Below, in pieces: positions 33,990 through 45,936 of a stretch of 64,000 nt of DNA. The translations under genes and the position numbers were made by a program. How positions within the stretch are numbered: position 1 is the first letter of the stretch; every line of letters starts with the position of its first letter. The notes under the pieces are model-generated. The model worked only from the letters and a program-made list of their open reading frames with translations, did not search any database and was not told where the DNA came from. The DNA comes from Stagonosporopsis chrysanthemi (Eukaryota > Ascomycota > Dothideomycetes > Pleosporales > Didymellaceae): assembly GCA_022560025.1 (NCBI GenBank), contig JAFISE010000016.1, forward strand, positions 186,001-250,000, written 5' to 3'.

Positions 33990-35973
33990 ATGGCCTCGAG
34001 CAGGGCAATTCTCGAAGCAATGATTGTGCAGGAAGTCCGCGGGGGTGCTGTGGTCCCGCAGAAGCCGTTCGAAAGCTCGAAGAAGCTAAGGCGCTTGGCG
34101 CATGCAGTTCAGTCGCGAAGTCAGACTTCAAGGCAAGCGAGCAGTCGGACAGCATCACAGAGGCCGTGCTGCGGGTCGCCATCGCTGAGGACCCCCATGC
34201 ACTCAATTCGCCCACGGCCGATATGTCGCGCCCGTAACACCTTCTCGACCTCAACTGTGTTGTGGCAGCACTTCATTGCACCAAGTCAGCGACTTTCACA
34301 ACGACCGACCACACCTTCATTCACGACCGAAGCTGCGCAAGGCCGCGATGACGAGCATGTCAGCTCACATCAAGAGGAGCCACTTATAAAAAGTATTCGC
34401 AAAGTTCGGATCAATCGACGGGGTTCCAGTGATGCAGAACGTTCGCAGCTTGCAGAACGGCGGGGTGGTGAGCAAAAACGAAATGTATACCCAGGCTTTC
34501 GGGGAGGGGTGGGACAAGACACATCCAAATTACTGGCAAAGGCGTATGAAGCCTTCAACATGGCGCATGATTACACAGGCGTGGTTGTACAGCCGGTTCC
34601 CTCTCGGCGTGTGAAAGAAGATACATATCCTTGGGTGGTACCGGGCTGGGAAAGCATCCAATCTGGACGAGAAAGGTAAGTCGGTGTGTTCCCAATGCAG
34701 TTGATTGTAGGCTGACACCAAGTGTACAGGTTAAACCTCGAAATCAAGAAGTTCCACGAGTTCATTCGACCGAGTCCGGCAGAACGCATTGCTCGCAAGC
34801 ACGTTATTGAACAGGTGCGAGAGCACCTCCGACAGCACCTCCCCAACTACGCCCTCGAAGTCTTTGGCTCAGAAAGAACTGGTATGGCCTTTGCAGGATC
34901 GGACCTTGACCTGCGACTCATCCCCAAGGATGTTTTGTCAGACGCGGTTCGATCAAATTTACCGCCTGATTCTGCCGAACGAAACCAGCGAAGACAACAC
35001 CTGACACAACTCCACCGGAAAATCGTCCAGAATCAGAAAAAGCACTACATTCTTCCTGTCCTCCGTTGGGCGCGTTATCCCCTGATCGCGATGCAGGACC
35101 GAGCATCTGGCCTGGACGTTCAAATAGTACTATCCAACGATACAACCCTCACCCGGAGATACATGGAGCTTTACGTTATAGAGTACCCTTTCCTCCCGGA
35201 ACTCTACTCAGCAATCAAGGCTGCCTTGGACATTCGCGGTCTTACAGACGTCTTTCGAGGCGGCATTGGGTCGTACTCGCTCTTCATGATGATCGTCGCC
35301 AGTCTCAAGCACAAACCGCACCGGAACAACGACGCAGGAACCGCGTTGACAACCTTTCTGAGTTTCTGGGGCAACTTCAACACTACTTCACTGGGCGTCT
35401 CTATTGAGCCGCCCGAGTTCTTCGAGAAGCAACAACAGCCCGTCATGAACGAGAAAGCCATGGGGCACATTGCGGTAAGCCTCTCAACCACTGCTCGCTC
35501 TTAACATCCACTAAAAATCTCTCTAGGAAGGCAAAGCCGAACCCCTGCCTATATGGTTGCTTACGCTCCGCGACCCAGCGGACGAAACCAATGACCTCGG
35601 CCGCAAGATCGTCGCCTGGAAACATGTGCAACAAACGTTCAAAGCCATGCATAAGGACCTGAGCGCAAAGGTGGCATGGAACAATTATGCGAGTGTGCTA
35701 GGACAATTTGTCGGCCCTGTATATCAGTTGCAGCGGAGACATCGCCAAAAGTTGACAGACTACGGCAGCTCTCTTGCACAAGCAGCCAGGCAGTACCCAG
35801 ATGTCGGCCACCACCTCCAAGAGTCGGCGGATGGGGTTGCTCGGAAACAAGATGCTGGGTCGCGTTCTCCGACACTTGACAATCTTGCAGCTGTTGCAAA
35901 GGCCATTAGACTGGATGAGACTGCGAAAAAGCAATCAACATCAAAGCCTGCATCCGTAAAACACGAGAGATAG
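33990..35973 (+). CDS. Non-canonical poly(A) polymerase-like nucleotidyltransferase
   Basis: This is a DNA polymerase beta-like nucleotidyltransferase of the Cid1/Trf4/mtPAP group. Three exons (33990-34675, 34730-35474, 35527-35973) give 625 aa. The catalytic motif is EVFGSERTGMAFAGSDLDLRL (split: EVFGSERTG, then the paired acidic residues in SDLDLRL), near residues 273-293. A third acidic residue is in SGLDVQIV. The PAP-associated region has PADETNDLGRKIVAWKHVQQ, with RGGIGSYSLFMMIVASL in the central domain. The N-terminus is basic and Ser/Thr/Arg-rich (RARNTFSTSTVLWQH), suggesting mitochondrial import. A role in tailing mitochondrial RNA is therefore plausible but inferred. The start is the first in-frame ATG; a later start near 34223 would also fit a targeting peptide. 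Confidence 0.85.
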
Positions 35974-36377
35974 GGAGGAAGACGGATGAACCCATGGCTG
36001 AAGTTAGGTCCTAAAAACAACCAAACGCAAGGAGACTGAAGAAGCTTTTGCGAACGTATTGGGTCTGGATAAGAAGTCCAAGGGAAACAATGAGGAAGAG
36101 CGATCTGTCTGTAACAAAATATGATACCCCAATTTCAACACGTCGCGATTTCACACAAGCCTCAGTCACTCAGGTTCGTAGGAAGAGAAGGTTGTTCAGC
36201 CAGAAGTGATGATAGCAAGCACTATGAATCCTGCTCAGCGTGCAAGCCGAGTCGCAAAGGTTAACTCCATCGGTCCGCCATGCCGTGAGAAGTCTGATCT
36301 TGATATCTTCCGTCGTACGTCCGTCAAATGCCATCATGAACCGTAAAGAAACCACCCATGCCTGTCCGAGCTGATCT
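35974..36377. other. Intergenic between convergent genes
   Basis: This holds the 3' flanks of the poly(A) polymerase-like gene and Ubc4. Nothing else is seen. Confidence 0.5.
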
Positions 36378-37215
36378 CTAGATGGCGTACTTGCGAGTCC
36401 ACTCCCGGGCTGTCGATTCATACCTGGATCGGTCGGTCTTGTAGACATGTGCGATCTCGGGGACGAGCGGGTCGTCAGGGTTGGGGTCTGTCAGCATCGA
36501 GCAGATACTCAGGAGTACTAGTCATGAGTCAGTACTATTTTCAAGACACATCGTTGAACAAGGTGTGCGTACCCTTGCTGATGGTGAGCGCCGGGCTCCA
36601 CTGGTCTCGCAGGATATCCAAGCAGATGCTTCCGTTCGAGTTGATGTTGGGGTGGTAAATGCGGGTGGTGAAGTTGACCTTCGGGGGCTTGAAGGGGTAG
36701 TCGGTAGGGAAATGGATTGCAAGGAAGAATACACCGCCGGAGTATGGTGAGTCGCTCTGTTGAAGTTTGTTAGTCGTTCGGTTCCTATCGGAGCCACCGG
36801 TCGTCGAGCGAGCACGGGTATGTATATAGGTGCGAACTTGTACGTACAGGACCCATGATCGTTGCTTGCCAGTGGAACTGAAACTTCGTTAGTATGGTTG
36901 TTCGTCGGGTTGCATCGTCGCGGCCCATTCGGCGGAACCGCCTCAGCCGCGGGGATAGCCTCTGCACAAAGAGTGACGTACCAGGTCGTCGCCGATGGGG
37001 CCTGCACTACAGGAGGAGGGAGGGTCACTGTGTGTATAGAGTCAGCCAGTATTCTCGACTGCAGCGCAGAGTCGCAGCGCTGTCGCCTCGCTCGGGCACC
37101 CCGCTCTCGCAGAGTGTCGTGCGAGCAAACGGCGAGGCCCGCCCCCGCTGAGAGAGTATGGGTCCACGTACCGACCGAGGTCAGTGAGCTCCTTGTTGAT
37201 GCGCTTGAGAGCCAT
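36378..37215 (-). CDS. ubc4: Ubiquitin-conjugating enzyme E2, Ubc4/5 (UBE2D) type
   Basis: This E2 passes ubiquitin from E1 to substrates with RING or HECT ligases, mainly for proteasomal turnover. Five exons in transcript order (37215-37172, 37027-36982, 36877-36848, 36756-36573, 36517-36378) encode exactly 147 aa, the family length. Markers are MALKRINKELTDLGRDPP, FHWQATIMGP, the HPN motif in IYHPNINSNG, the active-site Cys85 in GSICLDILRDQWSP, and the C-terminus REWTRKYAI. Exon 3 is only 30 nt. Introns 1-3 (144, 104 and 91 nt) are longer than usual here. Identity is certain; expression features are not visible. Confidence 0.97.
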
Positions 37216-37991
37216 GGCTATGTGGTATATGTGGTGTTGCGGGTTGCGGTGTGTGGTGGAGCGATAGAGCGGTGTTGCGGTTGTGAAGAAGTAGTTGAAG
37301 CCTGTCGACGTTAGTGGGGGGGCCCAAAGAAACCAAGTGCGGCGTCTCAGCGCGGAAGGACCGCCCAAGGCCGCCGCCACATCACCTCAACGTACCTGCA
37401 AGTTGCAGTGAGAGAGGAAGAGAGAGGTGAGTTGGTGTATGACAAGAGTCTTGGGGCAAGGTATAGCGGAAGCGGAGGAGGCGCAGTTTGATTTGTTATA
37501 CGTCCAACGCGCCTTACATGCAACACAAACCAGTCACCGGCCAGGGCTGGATTCACCGTCGAGTTTTTGCGCAGCGACGCCTAAGTGGCGACTAATAGAA
37601 CCCTACAGAACGGTCGTCAGGCTGACATTCACTGAACGTCCCCTTCTACCACGCATCTCGAACAGAGTCGCAAAGCCTGACCAATGTCTTGATCATCCTC
37701 GTGACTGCCAACTTTCGCCTTTAGCGAGATGCATCATGTGGAGACGGCGTATGCAGGCAATTGCTTTTGAGACCCGTCATGTCAGAGTGGTCGGGTAGCA
37801 ACAGCAATTCGTTTGTGCACAACGTTCGACGCAGCATGCAGGGCTCCCTCAATGGGCACAAGTCTGACCGTTTAGGTATGACTTCATTGGCTAATAACTG
37901 TGTGTTTCTTCTACAACATATCCTCGGCGCTCTCACTAAACTCGATCTTCTCTCAACCGCCGAGCCATGATCAACAAGACATATTGTACAC
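37216..37991. other. Intergenic, Ubc4 upstream region
   Basis: This contains the Ubc4 promoter and the 3' flank of glutaryl-CoA dehydrogenase. No gene is recognised. Confidence 0.5.
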
Positions 37992-39422
37992 TTAGCAGAA
38001 TGCCTGGATACCTGTGATTGCGCGACCCAGAATCAGGGCTATGTTTGTCGTTAGTCAGGTGTTGGGACGCACACATTGGGGTACTCACCGTGGATGTCAC
38101 TCTGGCCCTCGTATGTTTGCGTGACGAACAGGTTCGCCACGTGCCTGCCGATACCGTACTCGTCAGACACTGCATTGCCACCGAATACTTCCTGGAGCCT
38201 TTTCACTGGTCAGACGATGCTTCAACAACGGCATGCTGCACTTACGTGCGGGCGTTGACCAAAGCCCGGTCACAGTTCTGCCTCTTGATCATGGAGATCA
38301 TCTCCGGAGCAGCCTTGCCCTCGTCCTTGAGCCTGCCCACATGGTACGCAGCCAAGATACCGAACGCAGCGTCGGTCGTCGCGTCTGCAAGCTTCTTTTG
38401 CACGAGCTGGTATTTGGCGATAGGGTTGCCCTTGAACTGCTTCCTGTCCAGAGCATACTGGCGTGTCCTTGCAATGGCATCTTCAAGGGCACCCATCGTT
38501 CCCCAGGCGATACCATATCTGGCAGAGTTGAGACAGCTGAACGGTCCTCGCAAGCCCTCAATCTCCGGGAACATGTTCTCCTTCGGGACGGGGACTCCAT
38601 CCATCAGAATCATGCCAGTCAGAGACGCTCTGAGACCGTTCTTGTTCTTGATTGCTGGTGTCTCCAGTGTGCCTGGCGGGCAATCCTTACGTTCGATGGC
38701 AAAGCCACGGATCTTGCCCGTCTCCTGCAATTTCGCCCACACCACGAAGACATCGGCAATAGGCGAATTAGTGATCCACGTCTTGGAACCAGAGAGTGAG
38801 TAGTACCCCTCCTTGGAAGGATGCGGCTTGGCAACAGACTCCATAGACCCAGGATCTGAGCCATGGTTGGGTTCGGTGAGACCAAAGCATCCTAGGAGTT
38901 TGCCCTTTGCCATCTGCGGTAGGAGGCGCTGCTTCAACTCCTCAAACCCAAACTCTTCGATACCACCCATAGCGAGCGAGCTCTGTACCGAATAGCCGGA
39001 TCGGTACCCTGAGTCAACTCTTTCGACCGCTCTTGTGATTAGACCAGCGGCTACGCTGCTGACACCTGCACACTCGTAACCCTTGATTGTAGCACCTAAC
39101 AACCCGAGCTCGCCCATCTCCTCAATGATTTTCCTGTCGAAGTCCTCGTTACGGTACGCATCTACAACACTACGTAAGCGATCGCGTATAATGGATTGTA
39201 CATAATTTACTCACCAAGTACACGAGGGAGCATACGCTGCTGGCAATAGGATTCTGCTGTTTCTGAGATGGCTTGCTCTTCTTCTGTAAGCAAGCTATTG
39301 GCGTTCAATGGGTCCTTCCAATCGAACGACACAGGTGTGGTCATGTGCCGCCTTCCGATGGTCGCGGAGCGGATGCTTGCGTGCAAAGGCCGCGAGGCAT
39401 GTCTGCAGAGAGGTCGAAGCAT
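37992..39422 (-). CDS. Glutaryl-CoA dehydrogenase, mitochondrial
   Basis: This is a FAD enzyme that oxidises and decarboxylates glutaryl-CoA to crotonyl-CoA in lysine and tryptophan breakdown. Four exons in transcript order (39422-39215, 39161-38246, 38198-38089, 38038-37992) encode 426 aa. The N-terminus MLRPLCRHASRPLHAS is a mitochondrial presequence. Acyl-CoA dehydrogenase motifs are YSVQSSLAM, LLGCFGLTEPNHGSDP, KTWITNSPIADVFVVWA, SLTGMILMDGVPVP, RQYALDRKQF and FGGNAVSDEY. The catalytic-base glutamate motif is QTYEGQSDIHALILGRA. The glutaryl-specific assignment rests on TEPNHGSDP, the ITNSPIADVFVVW context and the QTYEG/HALILGRAITGIQAF end, all close to known GCDH. Confidence 0.93.
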
Positions 39423-40070
39423 GTTGGTGGCGTGTAGAGAACAAGACTTTATATTTTTGTAAAGTCGAAGTGATGTCTCGATGAAATGCGTGCGGATATA
39501 AAACCAGATGCTGGGCCTCGGGAACAGAACATCGGATTAAGCAGGGGACCGCGGCTTGTCGGAGCAAACGCCGGAGTGGTGGCAACGATCTGCTCAGCCC
39601 CAGATTCCGCACGCACGGCAATTAAGGGCTGCACATGTCAAAAGCTTGTGCTGTTCTGCATATTCAGCAGCCTTCAGTCAGTGTTTGACTACTTTGGTAC
39701 AGGATGAATGTCACTTGAGCTCATGTTCTGGAGCTACTTTTCTTCAACATCGACACTTGCTGTTTTGAACACGCCCTACACTCCTTCACATTTGAACCAA
39801 CAAACTGCAAGATCCAATGCAGAGGATTCATCCATGACTGTGTCTCAAGATCGAGCTTGATTCTGTTCTCTGGGAAGTGGGGCCCACTTCAAAGGAAAGA
39901 GCCGTGACAGCGCGTAATCCCTGCACGCGTTTTCGACGTGACGTCGTCCGCGCCGTCGTTACTTCCTCCACCAGCCTTCGACTGCTGCCTGCACCCGAGC
40001 TGCGCTGCGCGTAACCACTCAGACAACACATACAGCACGCGCACAATTGGGTGCCATATACACACTCAAC
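39423..40070. other. Shared upstream region of GCDH and FEN1
   Basis: A divergent promoter region with no recognised gene. No MCB-like element was assigned for FEN1. Confidence 0.45.
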
Positions 40071-41401
40071 ATGGGTATTAAACACCTCTTCCAGCTCATA
40101 CAAGAGCACTCACCTGGTGCCGTCAAGACGGGCGAGATCAAGAACCAATTCGGTCGCAAAGTTGCTATCGTATGTGTACCTTCTGCAGCCATTCTCCGTA
40201 GCTCAGCTAACACTTGCAGGATGCGTATGTGTATATTCAGCACTCTACTACATGTTGTATCTGACACGCCCAGATCCATGAGCATATACAGTTTTCTCAT
40301 TGCCGTCCGTTCTGACGGCCAGCAACTTATGAGCGACACCGGCGAAACCACGTCACATCTGATGGGCCTCTTCTACCGCACGCTTCGCATGGTCGACAAT
40401 GGCATCAAGCCTCTCTACGTCTTCGATGGCGCGCCACCCAAGCTCAAGTCCGGCGAGCTCGCAAAACGATTCCAGCGTAAGACCGAGGCGCAGGCTGGCA
40501 TGGAGGAAGCAAAGGAGACAGGCACAGCAGAAGATGTCGAGAAGTTCTCGCGGCGGACAGTCAGAGTCACTAGGGAACACAACGCCGAATGCCAGCAGCT
40601 GCTCAAGCTCATGGGCATACCTTTCATTATTGCGCCCACCGAAGCTGAGGCACAGTGCGCGACGTTAGCTAGGGGCGGCAAGGTCTATGCCGCGGCGTCA
40701 GAAGATATGGACACGTTGACCTTCAATTCGCCCATATTGCTGAGACATCTTACCTTCAGTGAGCAGCGCAAGGAGCCCATTCTCGAGATCCACCTTGACA
40801 AGGTGCTAGAAGGTCTGGGCATGGAATACAAGCAGGTACGAGCGATACTCCCCAAACCGACGATGACTAACCTAACACGTCTCAGTTCATTGACCTTTGC
40901 ATTCTTCTCGGCTGCGATTACCTCGACCCAATCAAAGGCATCGGCCCCAGTACTGCGCTGAAGATGATTCGCGACCACAAAGACCTCGAAGGCGTTGTCA
41001 ATCACATTGAGAGCAATAAAAAGTACATAATTCCCGACGATTGGCCCTTCGCTGATGCGCGCACGCTATTCCTCGAGCCTGACGTACGACCTGCCGATGC
41101 ACCAGAATGTGACTTCAAGTGGGACGCACCCGATGTTGAAGGCCTTGTCAAGTTCTTGGTCGAGGAAAAGCACTTTAACGAGGACCGAGTGCGCAACGGT
41201 GCGGCGAAATTGCAGAAGAATATGAAGACAGCACAGCAGAGCAGGCTTGAAGGCTTCTTCAAGCCGGTTGAGAAGACTGCTGAGGAGAAGGCAAGCTTGA
41301 AGCGGAAGGCCGATGAGAAGCTTGAGGCAAAAAAGAAGAAGCAGAAGGAGGACGCAAAGGCAAAAAAGCAGGCCAAGGCCAAGCCTAAGGGTGCTGCTTG
41401 A
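40071..41401 (+). CDS. fen1: Flap endonuclease 1 (FEN1/Rad27)
   Basis: This is a structure-specific 5' nuclease that removes Okazaki-fragment flaps and acts in long-patch base excision repair with PCNA. Four exons (40071-40169, 40220-40224, 40274-40835, 40886-41401) encode 393 aa. Metal ligands are all present: Asp34 (AIDASMS), Asp86 (VFDGAPPK), the two Glu in PTEAEAQC, the two Asp in ASEDMDTL, and GCDYLDPIKG with the helix-hairpin-helix. The PCNA-binding box is QSRLEGFF, and the end is Lys/Ala-rich. Exon 2 is a 5-nt microexon (GATGC) that supplies the catalytic Asp34 codon plus two bases. Without it the frame is lost. Both flanking introns start with the same nine bases, GTATGTGTA. Confidence 0.96.
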
Positions 41402-43808
41402 GGCATTGTTCAACCTCACCGATCTGCTTCGGTTATGAGTCACAGAGTCACAGGTCCGGTGATGAGAGTCACAGCAGGCGTTTAAGGGTCTCCGTATACT
41501 ATTATGCGCTACACTTTCGAGCCGGCGTGCTTGCAAGTACCGATGTTACGGACCACAACAGTTCTGCATAAAGAACATCGATGTTTCCTTGCGCTCAGCA
41601 ATAGTCTAAAAGACACCAATACCAGCTTATAGTTCAAGATGAACATTCACCCATACGTCATGAGGACCATCGCATTGATAGAGTATTCCAAAGTCTATCG
41701 TCTTGAAAACTGAAGGTGCAAGTATTGGCATCTTGGTCCTGCACGCGCAGGAACCATAGTTCGGCCTACGCAACAGACTTGCATGTCCACGAACTCGGCT
41801 GTTATGTCACAATCCATCTCATGTCATAGTTCGATCGGCAAAAATCAACAGCAGACCCGCTTGCTTCTCTTAATATAGATTCCTCGGAGTCACCTTACTG
41901 TCAGCTATATGAAATCTTCTAGGGGAGCCAATGTACACAACACACCGTCCACGTAGTAAGACAGATTTGCGGTGGTAGTACAAAGAAGGCGTCAGTAAGT
42001 GGAAATGCGATCGGTGAGAAAGCATCAGTACACGGCCTTTGGAGAAGAGATATGCGACGTGCGTACTGTTCTTTTGTTAGGGGTTTGGCAGCCGTATCAC
42101 TTGGATGTAGATGCGGATAGCTGTGGGTTTTGTGAAGAGCTGCATGATTCACGCCCGCTGGGTTTGATGTGTTTGATATGAAGGACAAAATCACACAGAA
42201 GGTCACATACAGCAGTCTGGTGTGCAAGCCTCCCTTCAAAGGCATCGAGAGAGATTTCATCTCCAGGTACAAGCTCATCTTCAGGATCTTGGACCTCGAT
42301 GAGGGCCCTGGGTGTCTCCGTAAGTCTGCCGCAGGTATCTAGGCGGATAGACGCGTTCAGTGACTCTGCCCGAAAACTGTACGTGTGCGACTCGCACGAA
42401 CCAACTGCCATGAAACCAGTCACCATCTCTCAATGCCAGTGACTCGGTCATTGGAAGCGCGTCATAGCAACGCGAGCCTTCACATGTCCTATGGTAGGCC
42501 ATCCAAACAGAGGGCTGAACAAGACCGACGGCATGTACTTTCAGAATATGAAATCATCGCACGGATGTCATCGTAACGATACCAAAATACTTTTCAGAAG
42601 CATTGCTCTCGCATAGACTTTTGCGCCATCATGCAGTCTGTGCCTGGATCTCGCTCGCCATGATTGCAGAAAGCTTAAGACACTGCCTCTATGCGTTGTG
42701 CAGCACAAACACGCCATTCCTGCGTTGCGCTCACCCGTTGCCATCCAGCAGTCCAGACCAGCATGCTAATTCCTACCCACGGCCGGTCGTTGAAAGCCAA
42801 TAGACAAGCGCAGCTATCGCGTTGATCAACTGTGGACGCACGTACACCATGAGGCTTCGAGAAGTGAAGGATAACCTCCCGTAACCGTGCAGGTGCATGG
42901 CAGAACCAAGACCGGTTGTGATGACTTGGGCCGCTAGTATACAGAGTTCGTAAGCTTGACAGGCTGCCGCGCGTGTGTGGCAGCGAACCTTGGAAACGTG
43001 CGGTGGCTTAATGCTTTCATTGATGTTCGTGGCTTAGCTTGATTCGACCCTGAAGAAGTTCGAAACTTCGGTGGTAAGGCTCCCACAAAGGTCCGTTACA
43101 AGTGATCGGAGGGCGGATGCATGTAGCCTACGCGACTCTCAAGTCGCCCGGTGCTGCCAGAACCATTTGGAAGATAATATCAAATACCCCATAGCATTGC
43201 TGCCGTGGTTTTCCCGTTTGGCCGACTTCCACCAAGCTTCAAGCCATTCAAATTGTAGCGTGTCTCCGCGGCAGTGTGGCATGGCCCATGAGCGGGGATT
43301 CTCTTTCACGAATCCGCTCCGCGAGTGCGAGCTTAGATGCAGATCTTTTTGGTATGGATGTTGCGGCTCCAAAGCGTTGCCCTGTGGCGTAAATGGGCGA
43401 GGCTCTCCGGCTACATCCAACCAGAGTTCCGACTAGGCACTCTCACGCTAAGCTCTCACCATCGCAAAGTATAAATGACGTAAAATGTCAGAAACGTTAT
43501 TGATTGACATGGTGATGCCCTCGATGCGATGCGCGTATCGAACGTTAACCATACGCTGCCTGTGCATGGGTCTGTGCTGGGGCTCGCTGGGTTCTGTAGA
43601 AGGTTTAGGAAATTCGAAACATGATTTGGTGGACGGCGTGATAGGCACAATAGGTACGTGGGGGGTTGCAGCCAAATAAGCTTTGGGAGAGAGCGAGAGT
43701 CCTCTGCTCCTCAGACTAAGCATGCACGCTGCATGGAAGTCTGCCGAAGAGCGTTCCGGCGACGCTACCGTAGTCGGTTGACTTGCTGTGCAGGAGAAGT
43801 GCTCGACT
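41402..43808. other. Intergenic, 2.4 kb
   Basis: No gene is firmly supported. A minus-strand ATG frame at 42426-42097 (MVTGFMAVGSCES, later VPGDEISLDAFEGRLAHQ) is coding-like for about 70 codons up to a possible donor GTATGT; it is too weak to call. The rest shows no structure. Confidence 0.4.
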
Positions 43809-44951
43809 TCATCCGTGCGCTGTAGACTTACTACGATTCAGCATAGTGAAGACACTACCCTGAGACTTCGGCGCAAGCTTGAGTGGCGCAAAGCGTGACT
43901 CGGGGAGGCGGCAGCCTGCCTTGATCGACTCGAGGACCCTGCATATGTCAGTAAGCTCTACTTTGAATGTACAGAACAGCCATAATAGCAATCAAATTAG
44001 ACTCAGCATGGACTGCTGCGACGCAGTGCTTACCATTCCACTGTTATGTATTTGACAACTTTCCCACCAATCCTAGTGACCTCCTTCTGTGACTTGGTAG
44101 CTGCCAGGCCACCACCACAGCCACCGTTCAGGCTGACTGTACCCAGAATGACGTGTGTGACAGTCCTTCTACCTAGTGCGATTGAGTGTCGGGCGCCATA
44201 TGCTGAAAGCAAGTGCTTGAGTTTGTGGTCGGAGACGAAAGGCGCTGTCGACCCATTTACATAGAAGCACAAACCTTGGAATATCTGCTTCTGTTGAGGC
44301 TCTGGCATTGGCCGAAGAACATCATCAGAGACGTCTGTAGTAGAATCTGCCAATACATCAGTAGTCCGAGCCATTAAAAAAATCGAGTGATACAAAAAGC
44401 TCATCAGAGCAGTAAATCACCGGGGAGTGTTTCAAAACTGTACCTTGCAGCTCATCCAGGCTAGGCTCTACCTGCGAAGCTTCCTTGTCCAAGACAGGCT
44501 TCGTGCCAGTCTTGCTAATATTCCAGGTTTCTGCTAAGCTCCTCTGGCCACCAGCCCTGAGGCCACTTGCGCCTCTTTCCCAGCCTCCGTTCTCTTTCCT
44601 GCCGTCTTTGCCAAAGTCCTCACTGCCTGCTCCCACTGTATCTGCGACTCGATTTACCCCACCGGATAAGCCGCCCTTGTATTGCTCACCAAGCTTCAAG
44701 CTACGGGATGCGCGCCAGGACGTCGAACCTGACAGACGATTCTCAGCGCGTTGGTGCCCGGTCGAGCTGCTGTTCCATGGGTCAAATAACGTCCGCCTTG
44801 CTGGAGCAACAGTGGTGGGTGAGGAAGTTGGACGGGCCATAATTACGTGGTTCGAGGAGCGCTCTTGGGCTGAGGAAGGAGGGGCGAAGTGGTCTTCGTC
44901 ATCATGAGTCGAGATCAACCGGCGGTCCAGGCCTGGAGCGTTCACGGGCAT
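43809..44951 (-). CDS. BRCT-domain protein
   Basis: Three exons in transcript order (44951-44444, 44346-44034, 43938-43809) encode 316 aa. The first 165 residues are polar and probably disordered, rich in Ser/Gly/Arg. From about residue 185 there is one BRCT domain: IFQGLCFYVNGSTAP, SDHKLKHLLSAYGARH, RRTVTHVILG, a Gly-rich loop GGCGGGLAA, and VKYITVEWVLESIKAGCRLPE with the conserved tryptophan. The domain resembles that of Rev1, but no polymerase domain follows. BRCT domains bind phosphopeptides or partner proteins in DNA repair and checkpoint signalling, so a repair role is likely but unproven. Both introns (97 and 95 nt) are longer than usual here. Confidence 0.87.
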
Positions 44952-45936
44952 GGTGGTTGTGACGACGGACAGGCCTGATTTCGCATTGCTGTTAGTTGAC
45001 GTTGCATGGCACTCAATATTCGAAGACGCAGTTTAGATTGCAAGAAAGGAGTGTGGCCGGTGGATTATGCGATCTGCGCTGCTAGGTTGTAATGCTGCCT
45101 GCAGATCGTGCAGGGTGCTGCTGCGGAGTGGCGGGGCACTTGTGCGTACCTGCATGTGTTCCCACAATCTACTCGACCGACAGTATGAGCGAATAGATGA
45201 TATAGCGATGACGGTGCCAAAATTGAGTGCTGGTGCAATTGCCAGTGCGGATGTCGAGGAGGAAGACGAAAAGTGGTCCGTTGTTGTGCGTTGTGTACCT
45301 GAGGACGACATCATCAACAACGGCGGTCGCGCTTTCTGGTTGGCGCGACTCCTAGACGCCAAAACAACACGTCCATCATGAGGGCCTAAACACTTTTACA
45401 CAAGCAAGCATTTTTGTAAGCGTATCGAACGACTTGAAATTACATGTATCTGTGCATGCTATCACATGTAATGCATTATCTTCCGGACCTCTTCGTTTTG
45501 GAAAGAACACCCACCAAACTGAGGTACGCCTTCGCCTATGCAGTTAACCACAAACGCCGCTTTTTGCGCCCAGCAAACAAGGAAGAGACTCGCTCAGTGG
45601 TATTAACAAGTAACAATGAACCCCCCAAAATCAATCCTTTTTGACTAGTGAAAGTCACCCCTTGTAAAAACGCCCGCTAGACAGAAGAAAATGACGCGGC
45701 TATTGCAGTGGTGAGACCGAAGGCCAGACCTCGGTATAATAAACACAAAAAAAAAGCAAAGTAGCAAATGTGGTTCGACGACTACATCCCCAAAACAGGC
45801 AAGATGCCCGTCTTGATGCGTAGCGTCGTAAACAAAAGAAAGTGTCGTAATTCGTAACGAGATGATAAGTCCCGCAATATCCTTGCGTACTGAGTGAGGA
45901 GAGTAAATGAGTGTGGTGGTTGTGTCTTGAACAGCC
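44952..45936. other. Intergenic, 1 kb
   Basis: The left part is the BRCT gene promoter and the right part the 3' flank of the next gene. No gene is recognised. Confidence 0.5.

Noticed and set aside
42097..42426. 110-codon minus-strand ATG frame (VPGDEISLDAFEG)
   Set aside because: It is coding-like for part of its length with a possible donor, but no second exon gives a convincing protein.
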